Shown piece by piece: positions 1 to 7,062 of a DNA stretch of 9,120 nt. The translations under genes were made by a program, and so were the position numbers. The notes under the pieces were generated by a model. The model ran no database searches and had not been told where the DNA came from. It saw nothing but the letters and a program-made list of their open reading frames with translations. The stretch spans positions 1 through 9,120 of the forward strand of contig JAFTNX010000173.1 of assembly GCA_017451665.1 (NCBI GenBank). Direction: 5' to 3'. Position 1 is the first letter of the stretch. The number at the start of each line of letters is the position of its first letter. Origin of the DNA: Oscillospiraceae bacterium (lineage in GTDB: Bacteria; Bacillota; Clostridia; Oscillospirales; Ruminococcaceae).

Positions 1-602
1 CCTGCAATATCAAGCTCCTCAAGAGAAAGATTTGTGTTTCTTAAAATGTTAATTGTCATCCAGTCAAAATCAGCAAGATCCCTCAGGTCCCTGTCAGCAG
101 GGTGACTGATTTCCGAAAAGCCGTTTGTATCCATATATAGACCATAGTAAAGTGCAGTCGCAACATCAGCGTTTCTGTTAAAATCAATTCCCTCTTCCTC
201 AAGCATCTTAGCAACAACAGAAGAACAGCTACCGTAGTTTTCTCTGATTTCATACATCGATGACCTGATTTCACCGTTAACTGTGTGATGGTCAATTGAA
301 GCATAATTTTCAGCCTCAAAGCAGGAAACATTCCTTTCACCATAAACACAGTCAACCGTCAGCAAAAGCTTTGGCTTTCGCAGTTCTTTTACATAACTGA
401 TTGGAATATTCAGCTTTTCTATCATCATTGTAAGATTAGGCTTTGAAATTTCCTTTTCGCCTGAATACACAAGGCTTACATTACGCACCCTTGTTTTTAA
501 GTATTCATACACAGCAAAGCCTGATGCCACAGTATCAGCGTCGGGATAATCGTGGCACTGTATTACAATTTCATCATAGCAAATAAGCTCACTAAGTTTC
601 AT
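1..602 (-). CDS. DHH-family phosphoesterase, 3' end cut by window
   Basis: About 200 N-terminal residues are present; the gene runs off the left edge. Seen: the DHH motifs are intact, with H17-D18 and D21-A-D23 (motif I), D84 in LLLTVDC (motif II), D104-H105-H106 in ASIDHH (motif III), and D-T-N-G-F near residue 160 (motif IV). Known: these acidic and His residues bind two metal ions (usually Mn2+). Family members (NrnA/oligoribonuclease/pAp phosphatase and GdpP-type enzymes) cleave phosphodiester or phosphate bonds of small nucleotides in the cytoplasm. The C-terminal DHHA1 substrate domain would lie outside the window, so the substrate cannot be named. The ATG at 602-600 is chosen because GGAG lies 7 bases upstream, inside the last codons of the TIR gene. 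It starts 3 bases after that gene's stop, so the two are almost certainly co-transcribed and probably translationally coupled. Family is sure, exact function is not. Confidence 0.88.
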   Translation of the reverse strand, partial: MKLSELICYDEIVIQCHDYPDADTVASGFAVYEYLKTRVRNVSLVYSGEKEISKPNLTMMIEKLNIPISYVKELRKPKLLLTVDCVYGERNVSCFEAENYASIDHHTVNGEIRSSMYEIRENYGSCSSVVAKMLEEEGIDFNRNADVATALYYGLYMDTNGFSEISHPADRDLRDLADFDWMTINILRNTNLSLEELDIA

Positions 603-605
603 AAA

Positions 606-2996
606 CTAACTCCATTTTTCCAGATATATATTGAAAAATCCGAGAGATGCCATCTCAACATTACCGTCAGCAACCTTGATTTCAACAGTTTTTCCACCGG
701 TTACGTCAACCTCAATCTGCTGAATACCTGCTGCTGTGCCGATGTTATAGTAATTTACTTCTTCGCCGTCAACATAAATTGTAAACTCTCTGAATCTCAG
801 CTTATAGTCGTTCTTTTCGTCAAATACGCCAACGTCAAACACAAGCTTATTCATGCCTGTAACGTCAATTGTAAATGTTGAGTTATAGTATTTTGAAGCC
901 ACATAACCTACTTCTATCAATTCCCCTGCAACAGTAAAACTATCGCCCTTTCCGTTATAGGCAGTAACCTCACCTTCATAGCTTACAGCTATATCCTTAG
1001 GGGCTTTCAAAACGTTTTCGGGAATTACAGACTGACTGCTTATCTTTTTACCTGTAAAATACATATTGTAAATACCGATATCAGGTCTTGTTCCGCCACC
1101 CTCTGCAAAGATATAAAGGGTTTTTGAGCTTCCGTGAAGGTCGATTTCAACCGTCTTAGAAAGAGTTCCAGGCTCAAGTGTCAGACATTCAACCTCATAT
1201 CCGTCAACGTAGAAATAGATTGTTCTCTCTTCAAAGCTGGTATCGTCAAGCATACCCACATTCATAGTAACGCTGTTAAATCCATAAACGTTAAAGAGTG
1301 CGCCTGCATCAATGTATGTGAAAGCATAGCCTTCAATATCCGACACACCTTCTACCGTATAGTCATATTCATATTCGCTGTCGTACTCAACACTGTCGGT
1401 CATAAAGTAAGGCTTGATATCTTCAGGTGAAGTAGTAACTCCTTCAGGGAATTCAAACTTTTCAGGTTCGCTTTCCTTCTTGACAGTCATATCAAAAATA
1501 CATACCATCGAAGAACCACCATTTCCCTCTGTAAAGATATTCAGAATGTGCTTCTTTCCGTCAAGGTCAATGGTAATATCCCTTGTGATACTGTCAGCAC
1601 TGACATCATACCAGTCGTGTTCTTTTCCGTCGATGTAAATAAAAATCTTGTTGTTTTCGTAATTTGAGCCGTCAAGACGACCTACGTCGAATACAAACTG
1701 AGTTATGCCTTCTGTGTTAAAGAGCAGACGTCCTCCCATATTCTGAAACACATAACCGTCGTCATAATGCTTGCCCTGAACTTCAAAGCCATTTACAGAA
1801 TCGCTGCCAAAATCAGCCTTTCCGTTTTTATAAACCTCTGCCATTGCAGTGTCAAAAGGCTTGTATTCACCAGGTGAAGCAAGAATTCCCTCGCCTGTTA
1901 CGGTGTTTTCTTCTTCCTTCTGTTCGGCAGATTTTTTAAGCTTAATGTCAAACATAGCAACAAAACAGCAAGCACCGTTTCCGTCAACCTGAAATCTCAA
2001 TACATCAGTATCCGTAAGGTCGATTTCAATGTTATCTGTAAGCCCTTCCAGATGAGCAGTATAATATCCCTGCTCCTCTCCGTCAAGGAAGAATTTCAAC
2101 TCATTTCCTTCAGTTCCCGAGTCATCAAGAGCGCCGATTGTAAAGGAAATGCTGTCGTATTCACTTACATCCATAAGCATAAATGAATCGAAATTCTTAA
2201 ATACATAGCCGTAGTTGTATTCCTGATTTAAAACAGTGAATTTCCCTACCTCATCATTATAAATGTCAACGTATCTGTAATCATAAGTGTTGACATCCTG
2301 AGGCGCAGAAACATACTCAGCACTGTCGTTTTCTTCGTCGTTTTCTTTTCCGTCGGTGTCTTCATCATCGGTATCTCCATCACCGACAACATCCTGAGTC
2401 ACCTTGCTGTCTGTTTCCTCATCATCAGTTTTTGCTTTACCGTTAGCAGAAAAAACAGCTAAAAGAATAATTGTGACAATAAGTGCCAGAAGAAGGAAAA
2501 TTCCTATTCCCACAAGCCAGTGCATAAGCTTGCTTGTCTTTTTTGTGATATGTATAGGCATTGTGTTTTCAACAGAAATATGCACATTTACAGTAGCCTG
2601 TCCAATACCCTTGTTTACAGCTTCAACAAGCTCTTCGCCCTTAAAAATGCCCTTTTCAATATCAGCCTGAATCCAATGGCTTGTGCCCAGATGATACTCA
2701 TAGTTTTCTTTAAGTGGTGTATCGTCAATTCGATAAGGAATAATGTAGCTTCCACTTCCACCTGCAAGCATAATTTCCTTAGGCACCTGTGTTGAATTCA
2801 TCGAGTTTTCGCTGTAAATAATCAAAAAAGCCTTTGAAGACTTGATAGCCCTTGTAATAGCCCCTGCCCAGTCATCACCAGGCATAATATTTCTCGGTGC
2901 CATCCAGCACTCAATTCCGTTTTCTTCCAATATAGCACAAAGTCTGTTTGCCAGTTCAGAATCCTTTGAACTGTGACTTATAAATACGTCAGGCAT
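606..2996 (-). CDS. TIR-domain membrane protein with four extracellular NPCBM-like modules
   Basis: A 796-residue protein. Residues 1-110 are a TIR domain: DVFISHSSKD at the start (strand A), the ECWMAPRNIMPGDDW segment (28-43), FLIIYSENS (57-65), and E74 in the STQVPKE segment, at the usual position of the catalytic glutamate of NAD-cleaving bacterial TIRs. A short lysine-rich stretch (KKTSK, 152-156) precedes one hydrophobic helix (157-182). A spacer (190-228) follows in which about half the residues are Asp or Glu. Four similar beta-rich modules fill residues 230-796 and resemble NPCBM/NEW2 domains. The charge pattern predicts TIR in the cytoplasm and modules outside (type II topology). 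No signal peptide or sortase motif is visible. Known: bacterial TIRs can hydrolyse or cyclise NAD+, mostly in defence. Inferred: an external ligand controls the TIR domain. The gene has its own promoter; start supported by GGAGG 8 bases upstream. TIR assignment sure; module family moderately sure; role unknown. Confidence 0.9.
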   Translation of the reverse strand: MPDVFISHSSKDSELANRLCAILEENGIECWMAPRNIMPGDDWAGAITRAIKSSKAFLIIYSENSMNSTQVPKEIMLAGGSGSYIIPYRIDDTPLKENYEYHLGTSHWIQADIEKGIFKGEELVEAVNKGIGQATVNVHISVENTMPIHITKKTSKLMHWLVGIGIFLLLALIVTIILLAVFSANGKAKTDDEETDSKVTQDVVGDGDTDDEDTDGKENDEENDSAEYVSAPQDVNTYDYRYVDIYNDEVGKFTVLNQEYNYGYVFKNFDSFMLMDVSEYDSISFTIGALDDSGTEGNELKFFLDGEEQGYYTAHLEGLTDNIEIDLTDTDVLRFQVDGNGACCFVAMFDIKLKKSAEQKEEENTVTGEGILASPGEYKPFDTAMAEVYKNGKADFGSDSVNGFEVQGKHYDDGYVFQNMGGRLLFNTEGITQFVFDVGRLDGSNYENNKIFIYIDGKEHDWYDVSADSITRDITIDLDGKKHILNIFTEGNGGSSMVCIFDMTVKKESEPEKFEFPEGVTTSPEDIKPYFMTDSVEYDSEYEYDYTVEGVSDIEGYAFTYIDAGALFNVYGFNSVTMNVGMLDDTSFEERTIYFYVDGYEVECLTLEPGTLSKTVEIDLHGSSKTLYIFAEGGGTRPDIGIYNMYFTGKKISSQSVIPENVLKAPKDIAVSYEGEVTAYNGKGDSFTVAGELIEVGYVASKYYNSTFTIDVTGMNKLVFDVGVFDEKNDYKLRFREFTIYVDGEEVNYYNIGTAAGIQQIEVDVTGGKTVEIKVADGNVEMASLGFFNIYLEKWS
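609..2309 (-). repeat. Four tandem protein-level repeats (NPCBM-like modules)
   Basis: Four divergent copies of about 145 residues within the TIR protein: residues 230-355 (1932-2309), 373-508 (1473-1880), 522-651 (1044-1433) and 664-796 (609-1007). Each opens with a short linker of the type SAPQDV, ASPGEY, TSPEDI or KAPKDI. It then has a GYVF/GYAF/GYVA segment, a strand resembling FDVGRLD, and a turn such as FLDGEE, IYIDGKE, FYVDGYE or IYVDGEE. Each closes with an EIDL-like strand and a final strand such as CIFDMTVKK or GFFNIYLEK. The linker prolines are 142 to 149 residues apart. The layout matches NPCBM/NEW2-type beta-sandwich domains, some of which bind carbohydrate; family assignment is by eye. 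Confidence 0.75.
610..613 (-). promoter_or_regulatory. Ribosome binding site for the DHH gene
   Basis: Minus-strand GGAG, 7 bases before the ATG at 602. It lies within the final codons of the upstream TIR gene, so ribosomes finishing that gene are delivered directly to this start. It fixes the start of the DHH protein. Confidence 0.7.
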
Positions 2997-3034
2997 TTTA
3001 ACAACCTCCGAAATCTAATCAAATATACATAGTA

Positions 3035-3063
3035 ATTATACCATATTTTGCAATTTATTACAA
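3035..3063 (-). promoter_or_regulatory. SigA-type promoter of the TIR-DHH unit
   Basis: On the minus strand, TTGTAA (3063-3058) and TATAAT (3040-3035) are separated by 17 bases. TGG directly before the -10 box gives an extended -10 element. The TIR start codon is 38 bases further on, preceded by GGAGG. The promoter lies just after the terminator of the preceding operon, so TIR and DHH form their own transcription unit. Confidence 0.72.
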
Positions 3064-3072
3064 GTGACAATA

Positions 3073-3106
3073 TAAAAAAAGCAGAAGGTTTTACCCTTCT
3101 GCTTAA
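3073..3106 (-). terminator. Rho-independent terminator after the pepD-OPT-PqqD unit
   Basis: A perfect 9-base stem, AGCAGAAGG (3080-3088) pairing with CCTTCTGCT (3095-3103), encloses a 6-base loop. In the minus-strand transcript it begins a few bases after the PqqD-like stop codon and is followed by a run of U (complement of the A tract at 3074-3080). It separates this operon from the TIR-DHH unit. Confidence 0.88.
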
Positions 3107-3109
3107 TTT

Positions 3110-3460
3110 TTATTCAATAATAACGAACTTATAGCTTACAAGAATCTGAATGTATTTTGCAAGCCTTTCATAAAGAGGTTCGGCCTTTTCGCCGAAATGC
3201 TCCTTAACGATAACTCCAAGCTCAGTAATAGTCATTTCGCCGTCAAGATACGGCCATATAAAGCTACCCGTTTCATCAAGGTGAATGTAGGTAATCTTAG
3301 GCTTTTTAAAGAGCTTTTGAAAAATTCGGTTCATAGCACCTTTATTTTCAATTTCCAGAGTAACAATTCCTTCGTCATCTGTTGTATAATTCAAAACGGG
3401 ATTTCTCATAGGCTTGTAGTCAAGGTAATTCTTGTCTATAACATTTTTCTTCTTACTCAT
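3110..3460 (-). CDS. PqqD-like small protein
   Basis: A 116-residue soluble protein beginning MSKKKN. Seen: residues 61-74, LDETGSFIWPYLDG, followed by a TITELG segment, are the signature of the PqqD family (L-x-x-T-G-x-x-I-W-x-L-x-D-G type). A winged-helix-like remainder ends in LVSYKFVIIE. The first about 50 residues form an extra N-terminal extension. Known: PqqD proteins bind precursor peptides and present them to radical SAM enzymes in RiPP pathways, but no such enzyme or precursor is visible here. The ATG at 3460 overlaps the last 8 bases of the transporter gene, implying translational coupling. An in-frame GTG at 3472 would add four residues but lacks a ribosome binding site; the chosen ATG also has only a weak one. 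It is the last gene of its operon, directly before a terminator. Family likely; role unknown, perhaps a peptide-binding partner of the transporter or peptidase. Confidence 0.8.
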   Translation of the reverse strand: MSKKKNVIDKNYLDYKPMRNPVLNYTTDDEGIVTLEIENKGAMNRIFQKLFKKPKITYIHLDETGSFIWPYLDGEMTITELGVIVKEHFGEKAEPLYERLAKYIQILVSYKFVIIE

Positions 3461-5375
3461 CGTTCTTTGCACGCTTTTTGAAGATTGAGAATTTCAATAC
3501 TGTGAGAATGATAATTCCAAAGAGAACAAGTCCGCCGATGTTCATAACGATAGTTGGAATACCAAGTGCCTTTGAAAGGTTGAGAACGTCAGCTACACCA
3601 AAGATAGCAAGGATAGCAAGGAGAATACCTACAAGACCTTCACCAGCAATCATACCTGAACAGAAGAGGATACCATTATTTGTGATTTCCTTCTTTTCTT
3701 CTTCAGGCTTCTTTGACTTATCCATAGCAAGTCTGATAAGACCACCAACCATAATACAAGCGTTAAGCTGTACTGGGAGGTAGATACCGATTGCAAATGG
3801 AAGAACAGGAATTCTGATGATTTCAACAACAACTGCAATAACTGCACCGATAAATACAAGGTTCCATGGGAGTCTTCCACCCATAACGCCTTCAACGATA
3901 AGCTTCATAAGTGTAGCCTGTGGAGCAGCGATTTCGTCTGAGCCAAAGCCGTAAGCACTGTCAAGAAGATACAGTGTTCCACCGATAGCAAGAGCAGAAG
4001 CAATTACACCGATAACCTCACCAATCTGCTGTTTCTTAGGTGTTGAACCAAGAATGAAGCCTGTTTTAAGGTCCTGTGAAGTGTCACCAGCAATAGCAGA
4101 AACGATACAGATAATTGAACCGATAGCGATAGCACTGCACATACCTTCAATACCGTCAGCTCCTGTAAACTTAAGAATAAGTGTAGAAATAAGAAGTGTA
4201 GCGATAGCCATACCAGAAACAGGGTTGTTTGAGCTACCTACAAGACCAACCATTCTTGAAGAAACAGTTGCAAAGAAGAAACCGAAAACCACGATAATAA
4301 CTGCGCCAAGAAGTGATACAGGGATAGCAGGAATAAGCCATACAAGAAGTGTAAGAACAACGATTGCTCCGATAACAATCTTCATGTTAAGGTCTTTTTC
4401 AGTACGGAGATTTGAATTTCCACTGCCTGCCTTCATGCTCTTCATAGCACCGCCAAATGTCTTGATGATAAGTGGAAGTGACTTGATAAGGCTGATAATA
4501 CCACCGGCAGCAAGAGCACCTGCACCGATATATCTGATGTATGAGCTCCAGATAGCACTTGCGCCACCTGCTGCATACATTTCAGAAATTGTAGTTGTTC
4601 CCGGATAAAGAGTTGTATCTCCACCGAAAAGTACAATCATAGGAATGATTACCATCCAGCTGAGTACACCACCGGCAAACATAAATGAAGAAATTCTTGC
4701 GCCACAGATGTAACCTACGCTAAGTACAGCAGGATAAATCTGTGTTCCGATAGCACCTTTAAGCCCTTTGATTGCAAAAGTGATTTCGCCTGCAACAAGC
4801 TTGAGACCGTCAATGATAAACTTAAAGATAGCAGCAAAGCCCATACCTGCAAATACAGTTGTAGCATTAGCGCCACCCTCTTCACCAGCAAGAAGAACTT
4901 CTGCACAGGCAGTTCCCTCAGGATAAGGGAGAACGCCGTGTTCCTTAACAATAAGTGCATTTCTCAGAGGCACCATAAAGAATACACCAAGAAGTCCACC
5001 GATAAGTGCAATAAGTGTAATCTCAATAATTCCCGGCTTGTCAATATCCCATTTATCCTCAGCAGCCCAGAGGAAAAGTGCAGGAAGAGTAAAAATAGCA
5101 CCTGCTGCAAGGGATTCACCGGCAGAACCGATTGTCTGCACGATATTGCTTTCAAGGATTGAATTTCTGCGCATTAAAATACGGATAACGCCCATAGCGA
5201 TAACGGCTGCAGGAATTGAAGCAGAAACCGTCATACCTACTCTCAGTCCAAGATAAGCATTGGCTGCGCCAAATACTACTGCAAGAATAATGCCCATAAA
5301 AATAGATGTAAAAGTAAGTTCAGGCGTTACCTTTTCTGCAGGAATATATGGCTTGAATTGATTTTTGTTTTCCAT
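3453..5375 (-). CDS. OPT-family oligopeptide transporter
   Basis: A 640-residue polytopic membrane protein with many hydrophobic segments from about residue 22 to 628. Family features visible: AYLGLRVGMTVSASIPAAV (40-58), the loop PYPEGTACAEVLLAGEEGG (150-168), NNPVSGMAIATLL (383-395) and GDTSQDLKTGF (430-440), then GSTPKKQQIGEVIG. These match the bacterial branch of the oligopeptide transporter (OPT) superfamily, and the length is normal. Known: OPT proteins are secondary carriers, usually proton-driven, that import short peptides or, in related branches, metal chelates. Inferred: peptide uptake, because a dipeptidase gene lies just upstream in the same direction (72 bases) and no terminator separates them. 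Start at the ATG at 5375 is supported by AGGAG 5 bases upstream. The stop overlaps the start of the PqqD-like gene. Substrate is not determinable from sequence. Confidence 0.92.
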   Translation of the reverse strand: MENKNQFKPYIPAEKVTPELTFTSIFMGIILAVVFGAANAYLGLRVGMTVSASIPAAVIAMGVIRILMRRNSILESNIVQTIGSAGESLAAGAIFTLPALFLWAAEDKWDIDKPGIIEITLIALIGGLLGVFFMVPLRNALIVKEHGVLPYPEGTACAEVLLAGEEGGANATTVFAGMGFAAIFKFIIDGLKLVAGEITFAIKGLKGAIGTQIYPAVLSVGYICGARISSFMFAGGVLSWMVIIPMIVLFGGDTTLYPGTTTISEMYAAGGASAIWSSYIRYIGAGALAAGGIISLIKSLPLIIKTFGGAMKSMKAGSGNSNLRTEKDLNMKIVIGAIVVLTLLVWLIPAIPVSLLGAVIIVVFGFFFATVSSRMVGLVGSSNNPVSGMAIATLLISTLILKFTGADGIEGMCSAIAIGSIICIVSAIAGDTSQDLKTGFILGSTPKKQQIGEVIGVIASALAIGGTLYLLDSAYGFGSDEIAAPQATLMKLIVEGVMGGRLPWNLVFIGAVIAVVVEIIRIPVLPFAIGIYLPVQLNACIMVGGLIRLAMDKSKKPEEEKKEITNNGILFCSGMIAGEGLVGILLAILAIFGVADVLNLSKALGIPTIVMNIGGLVLFGIIILTVLKFSIFKKRAKNDE

Positions 5376-5447
5376 AATTTCTCCTATCCGTCATAGCTTT
5401 TCAGCTACAACTAATTTTGTATCAAATGAGCCTTACGCTCTGATGAC

Positions 5448-6890
5448 CTATTTCATACGCTTTAAAATTGAGATAAGCAGTCTGAATGTGTTTTCTGTTG
5501 AAGAAACAGACAGCTTTTCATTTACAGTATGAACACCACTCATTTCAGGGCCGATAGCTATACAGTCAAGCCCTTCGATAGCAGCCGAAAATACACTGCA
5601 TTCAAGTCCTGCGTGAATAGCCTCAACCTTTGGCTTTTCACCGTAATAAGCTTCATAACAATCCTTATAAAGCTTCTGTAACTTTGAATCCTTCATAAAT
5701 TCCCAAGGTGGATAATATCCCGATGAAGAAGATTCACAAGGCACACAAAGAGAAAATCTTGTCATCATTTCTCTGAGGAAATCAAGTCCCGATTTGATGT
5801 TACTTCTCTGTGCAAACTGAATGAGAATTTCCTTTTCGTCAGTTTTTAAAACGCCCATATTCTGTGAAGTTTCAACAAGTCCTTCAATTTCGGCGCTCAT
5901 TCTGATTATTCCCTCAGGCACACACGCAAGGAAATAAACAAGTCCATCATTGACTTCCTTATTCAAAACCTCCTGCTCGCAAGCCTCCAGAACAGTAACC
6001 TTATATTCAAAGCCCGGTTCTCTTCCTGAAAGCTCTGCCTTGACAACATCAAGATAGCTGTTGATTTTTTCACAGAGTGCGTCGCCCTTTTCACAGCACA
6101 AAACAGCCTTACTGCTGTTTGTGATAGCGTTTGTCTTGTCGCCACCGTTTACGCTGACAATTCTGAAATCATTTTCAAATTTCAGATGATTGAGCAGACG
6201 TCCCATAAGATTATTTGCATTAACTCTGCCCTTGTCAATTTCAACTCCCGAGTGACCACCCTTGAGACCTTTAAGTGAAATCTTAACCACATTTCCAAAA
6301 GCCTTTTCTCTCACAAGTGGAATTTTAACTGTAAAGTCGTTTCCCCCTGCACAAGAAACCGTCAATGTGTCGTCTTCCTCAGCATCAAGGTTAATCATTC
6401 TCTTTGATTTTAAAACAGATTTATCAAGGACAGTCGCCCCGATAAGTCCGATTTCTTCGTCAATTGTAAAAACAGCTTCAATAGGTGGGTGAGCAATCTT
6501 GTCGCTTTCAAGAACAGCTAAAATCATAGCAACAGCAATTCCGTTGTCAGCACCAAGAGTTGTACCCTTTGCTTTGAGATAGTCCCCGTCAACATAAACA
6601 TCAAGACCGTCTTTTGTAAAATCAATAGTGCAGTCCTCTGTTTTCTGGCAGACCATATCAAGATGTCCCTGTAAAATTACAGGCTCGCTGTCCTCATACC
6701 CAGCAGTACCGTTTTTATAAATAACCACATTTCCATAGCTGTCAGTGTAGTATTTTAAATTCTGTTTTTCTGCAAATTCCACACAATAGCGTGAAATTTT
6801 TTCCATATCCCCTGACCCTCTCGGTACAGAGCAGATTTCCTCAAAATATGAAAAAACCCTTTCAGGCTTTATAAGTGCAAATTCAGGCAT
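5448..6890 (-). CDS. pepD: Aminoacyl-histidine dipeptidase (Xaa-His dipeptidase, M20 family)
   Basis: A 480-residue cytosolic zinc dipeptidase, full length for PepD. The M20 metal-binding set is complete: H76 and catalytic D78 in LQGHLDMV, bridging D115 in TLGADNG, catalytic E145 and ligand E146 in FTIDEEIGLIG, D169 in INLDAEED, and H454 in SGVHTVNEKL. GGHSGVEI (211-218) belongs to the lid/dimerisation domain, and IHAGLECSVF (425-434) is also typical. Known: PepD hydrolyses Xaa-His and other unblocked dipeptides such as carnosine, releasing free amino acids. It is first in a unit with the OPT transporter and a PqqD-like protein, consistent with processing imported peptides. The start at 6890 is supported by GGAGG 6 bases upstream and a strong promoter. 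Nothing is broken or missing. Specificity for His dipeptides is inferred from family only. Confidence 0.94.
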   Translation of the reverse strand: MPEFALIKPERVFSYFEEICSVPRGSGDMEKISRYCVEFAEKQNLKYYTDSYGNVVIYKNGTAGYEDSEPVILQGHLDMVCQKTEDCTIDFTKDGLDVYVDGDYLKAKGTTLGADNGIAVAMILAVLESDKIAHPPIEAVFTIDEEIGLIGATVLDKSVLKSKRMINLDAEEDDTLTVSCAGGNDFTVKIPLVREKAFGNVVKISLKGLKGGHSGVEIDKGRVNANNLMGRLLNHLKFENDFRIVSVNGGDKTNAITNSSKAVLCCEKGDALCEKINSYLDVVKAELSGREPGFEYKVTVLEACEQEVLNKEVNDGLVYFLACVPEGIIRMSAEIEGLVETSQNMGVLKTDEKEILIQFAQRSNIKSGLDFLREMMTRFSLCVPCESSSSGYYPPWEFMKDSKLQKLYKDCYEAYYGEKPKVEAIHAGLECSVFSAAIEGLDCIAIGPEMSGVHTVNEKLSVSSTENTFRLLISILKRMK

Positions 6891-6937
6891 ATCAAACCTC
6901 CAAGTTTTTTTGTATCAGAATGCAATACATACATAAT

Positions 6938-6966
6938 AGTATACCATAAGCATACCCCACTGTCAA
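6938..6966 (-). promoter_or_regulatory. Strong SigA-type promoter of the pepD operon
   Basis: On the minus strand a consensus TTGACA (6966-6961) is followed after 17 bases by TATACT (6943-6938), with TGG in front of the -10 box (extended -10). The pepD start is about 48 bases downstream. I saw no convincing operator or riboswitch in the short leader. Confidence 0.85.
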
Positions 6967-7010
6967 GGAAACCAACCCTTTTCAAAGCTAAATAAATAGT
7001 AAACAAAAAT

Positions 7011-7037
7011 AAAACCAGCCAAAGTCTGACAGGTTTT
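7011..7037 (-). terminator. Probable terminator after the GNAT-VOC genes
   Basis: AAAACC (7011-7016) can pair with GGTTTT (7032-7037) around a 15-base loop. In the minus-strand transcript it is followed by a U-rich stretch (complement of about 7000-7013). It lies 25 bases after the VOC stop and before the pepD promoter, where a terminator is expected. The stem is short and AU-rich, so this is weaker than the hairpin at 3080-3103. Confidence 0.5.
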
Positions 7038-7062
7038 TTTGGTAAAATATAACAAAAATCAG

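Noticed and set aside
552..881. A 109-codon plus-strand frame crossing the TIR/DHH boundary
   Set aside because: It is antisense to the start of the DHH gene and the end of the TIR gene, which both show clear family motifs; its translation resembles no known family.
606..2996. TIR gene as part of a Thoeris-type defence system
   Set aside because: No ThsA-like NADase/SLOG or macro-domain partner is next to it; the membrane and module architecture does not match ThsB. A defence role remains open but not that system.
3110..3472. Longer PqqD-like reading from a GTG at 3472
   Set aside because: No ribosome binding site precedes the GTG. The ATG four codons later gives a natural MSKKK start and a short stop/start overlap with the transporter gene.
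4054..4608. A 184-codon open frame on the plus strand, antisense to the OPT transporter
   Set aside because: It lies wholly inside the transporter gene, has no recognisable domain or ribosome binding site, and is rich in Ile/Pro/Ala as expected from reading a membrane protein gene backwards.
5394..5407. Small hairpin (TAGCT/AGCTA) between pepD and the transporter
   Set aside because: The stem is only 5 bases and no U run follows on the minus strand, so it is not a credible terminator; the two genes are read as one operon.
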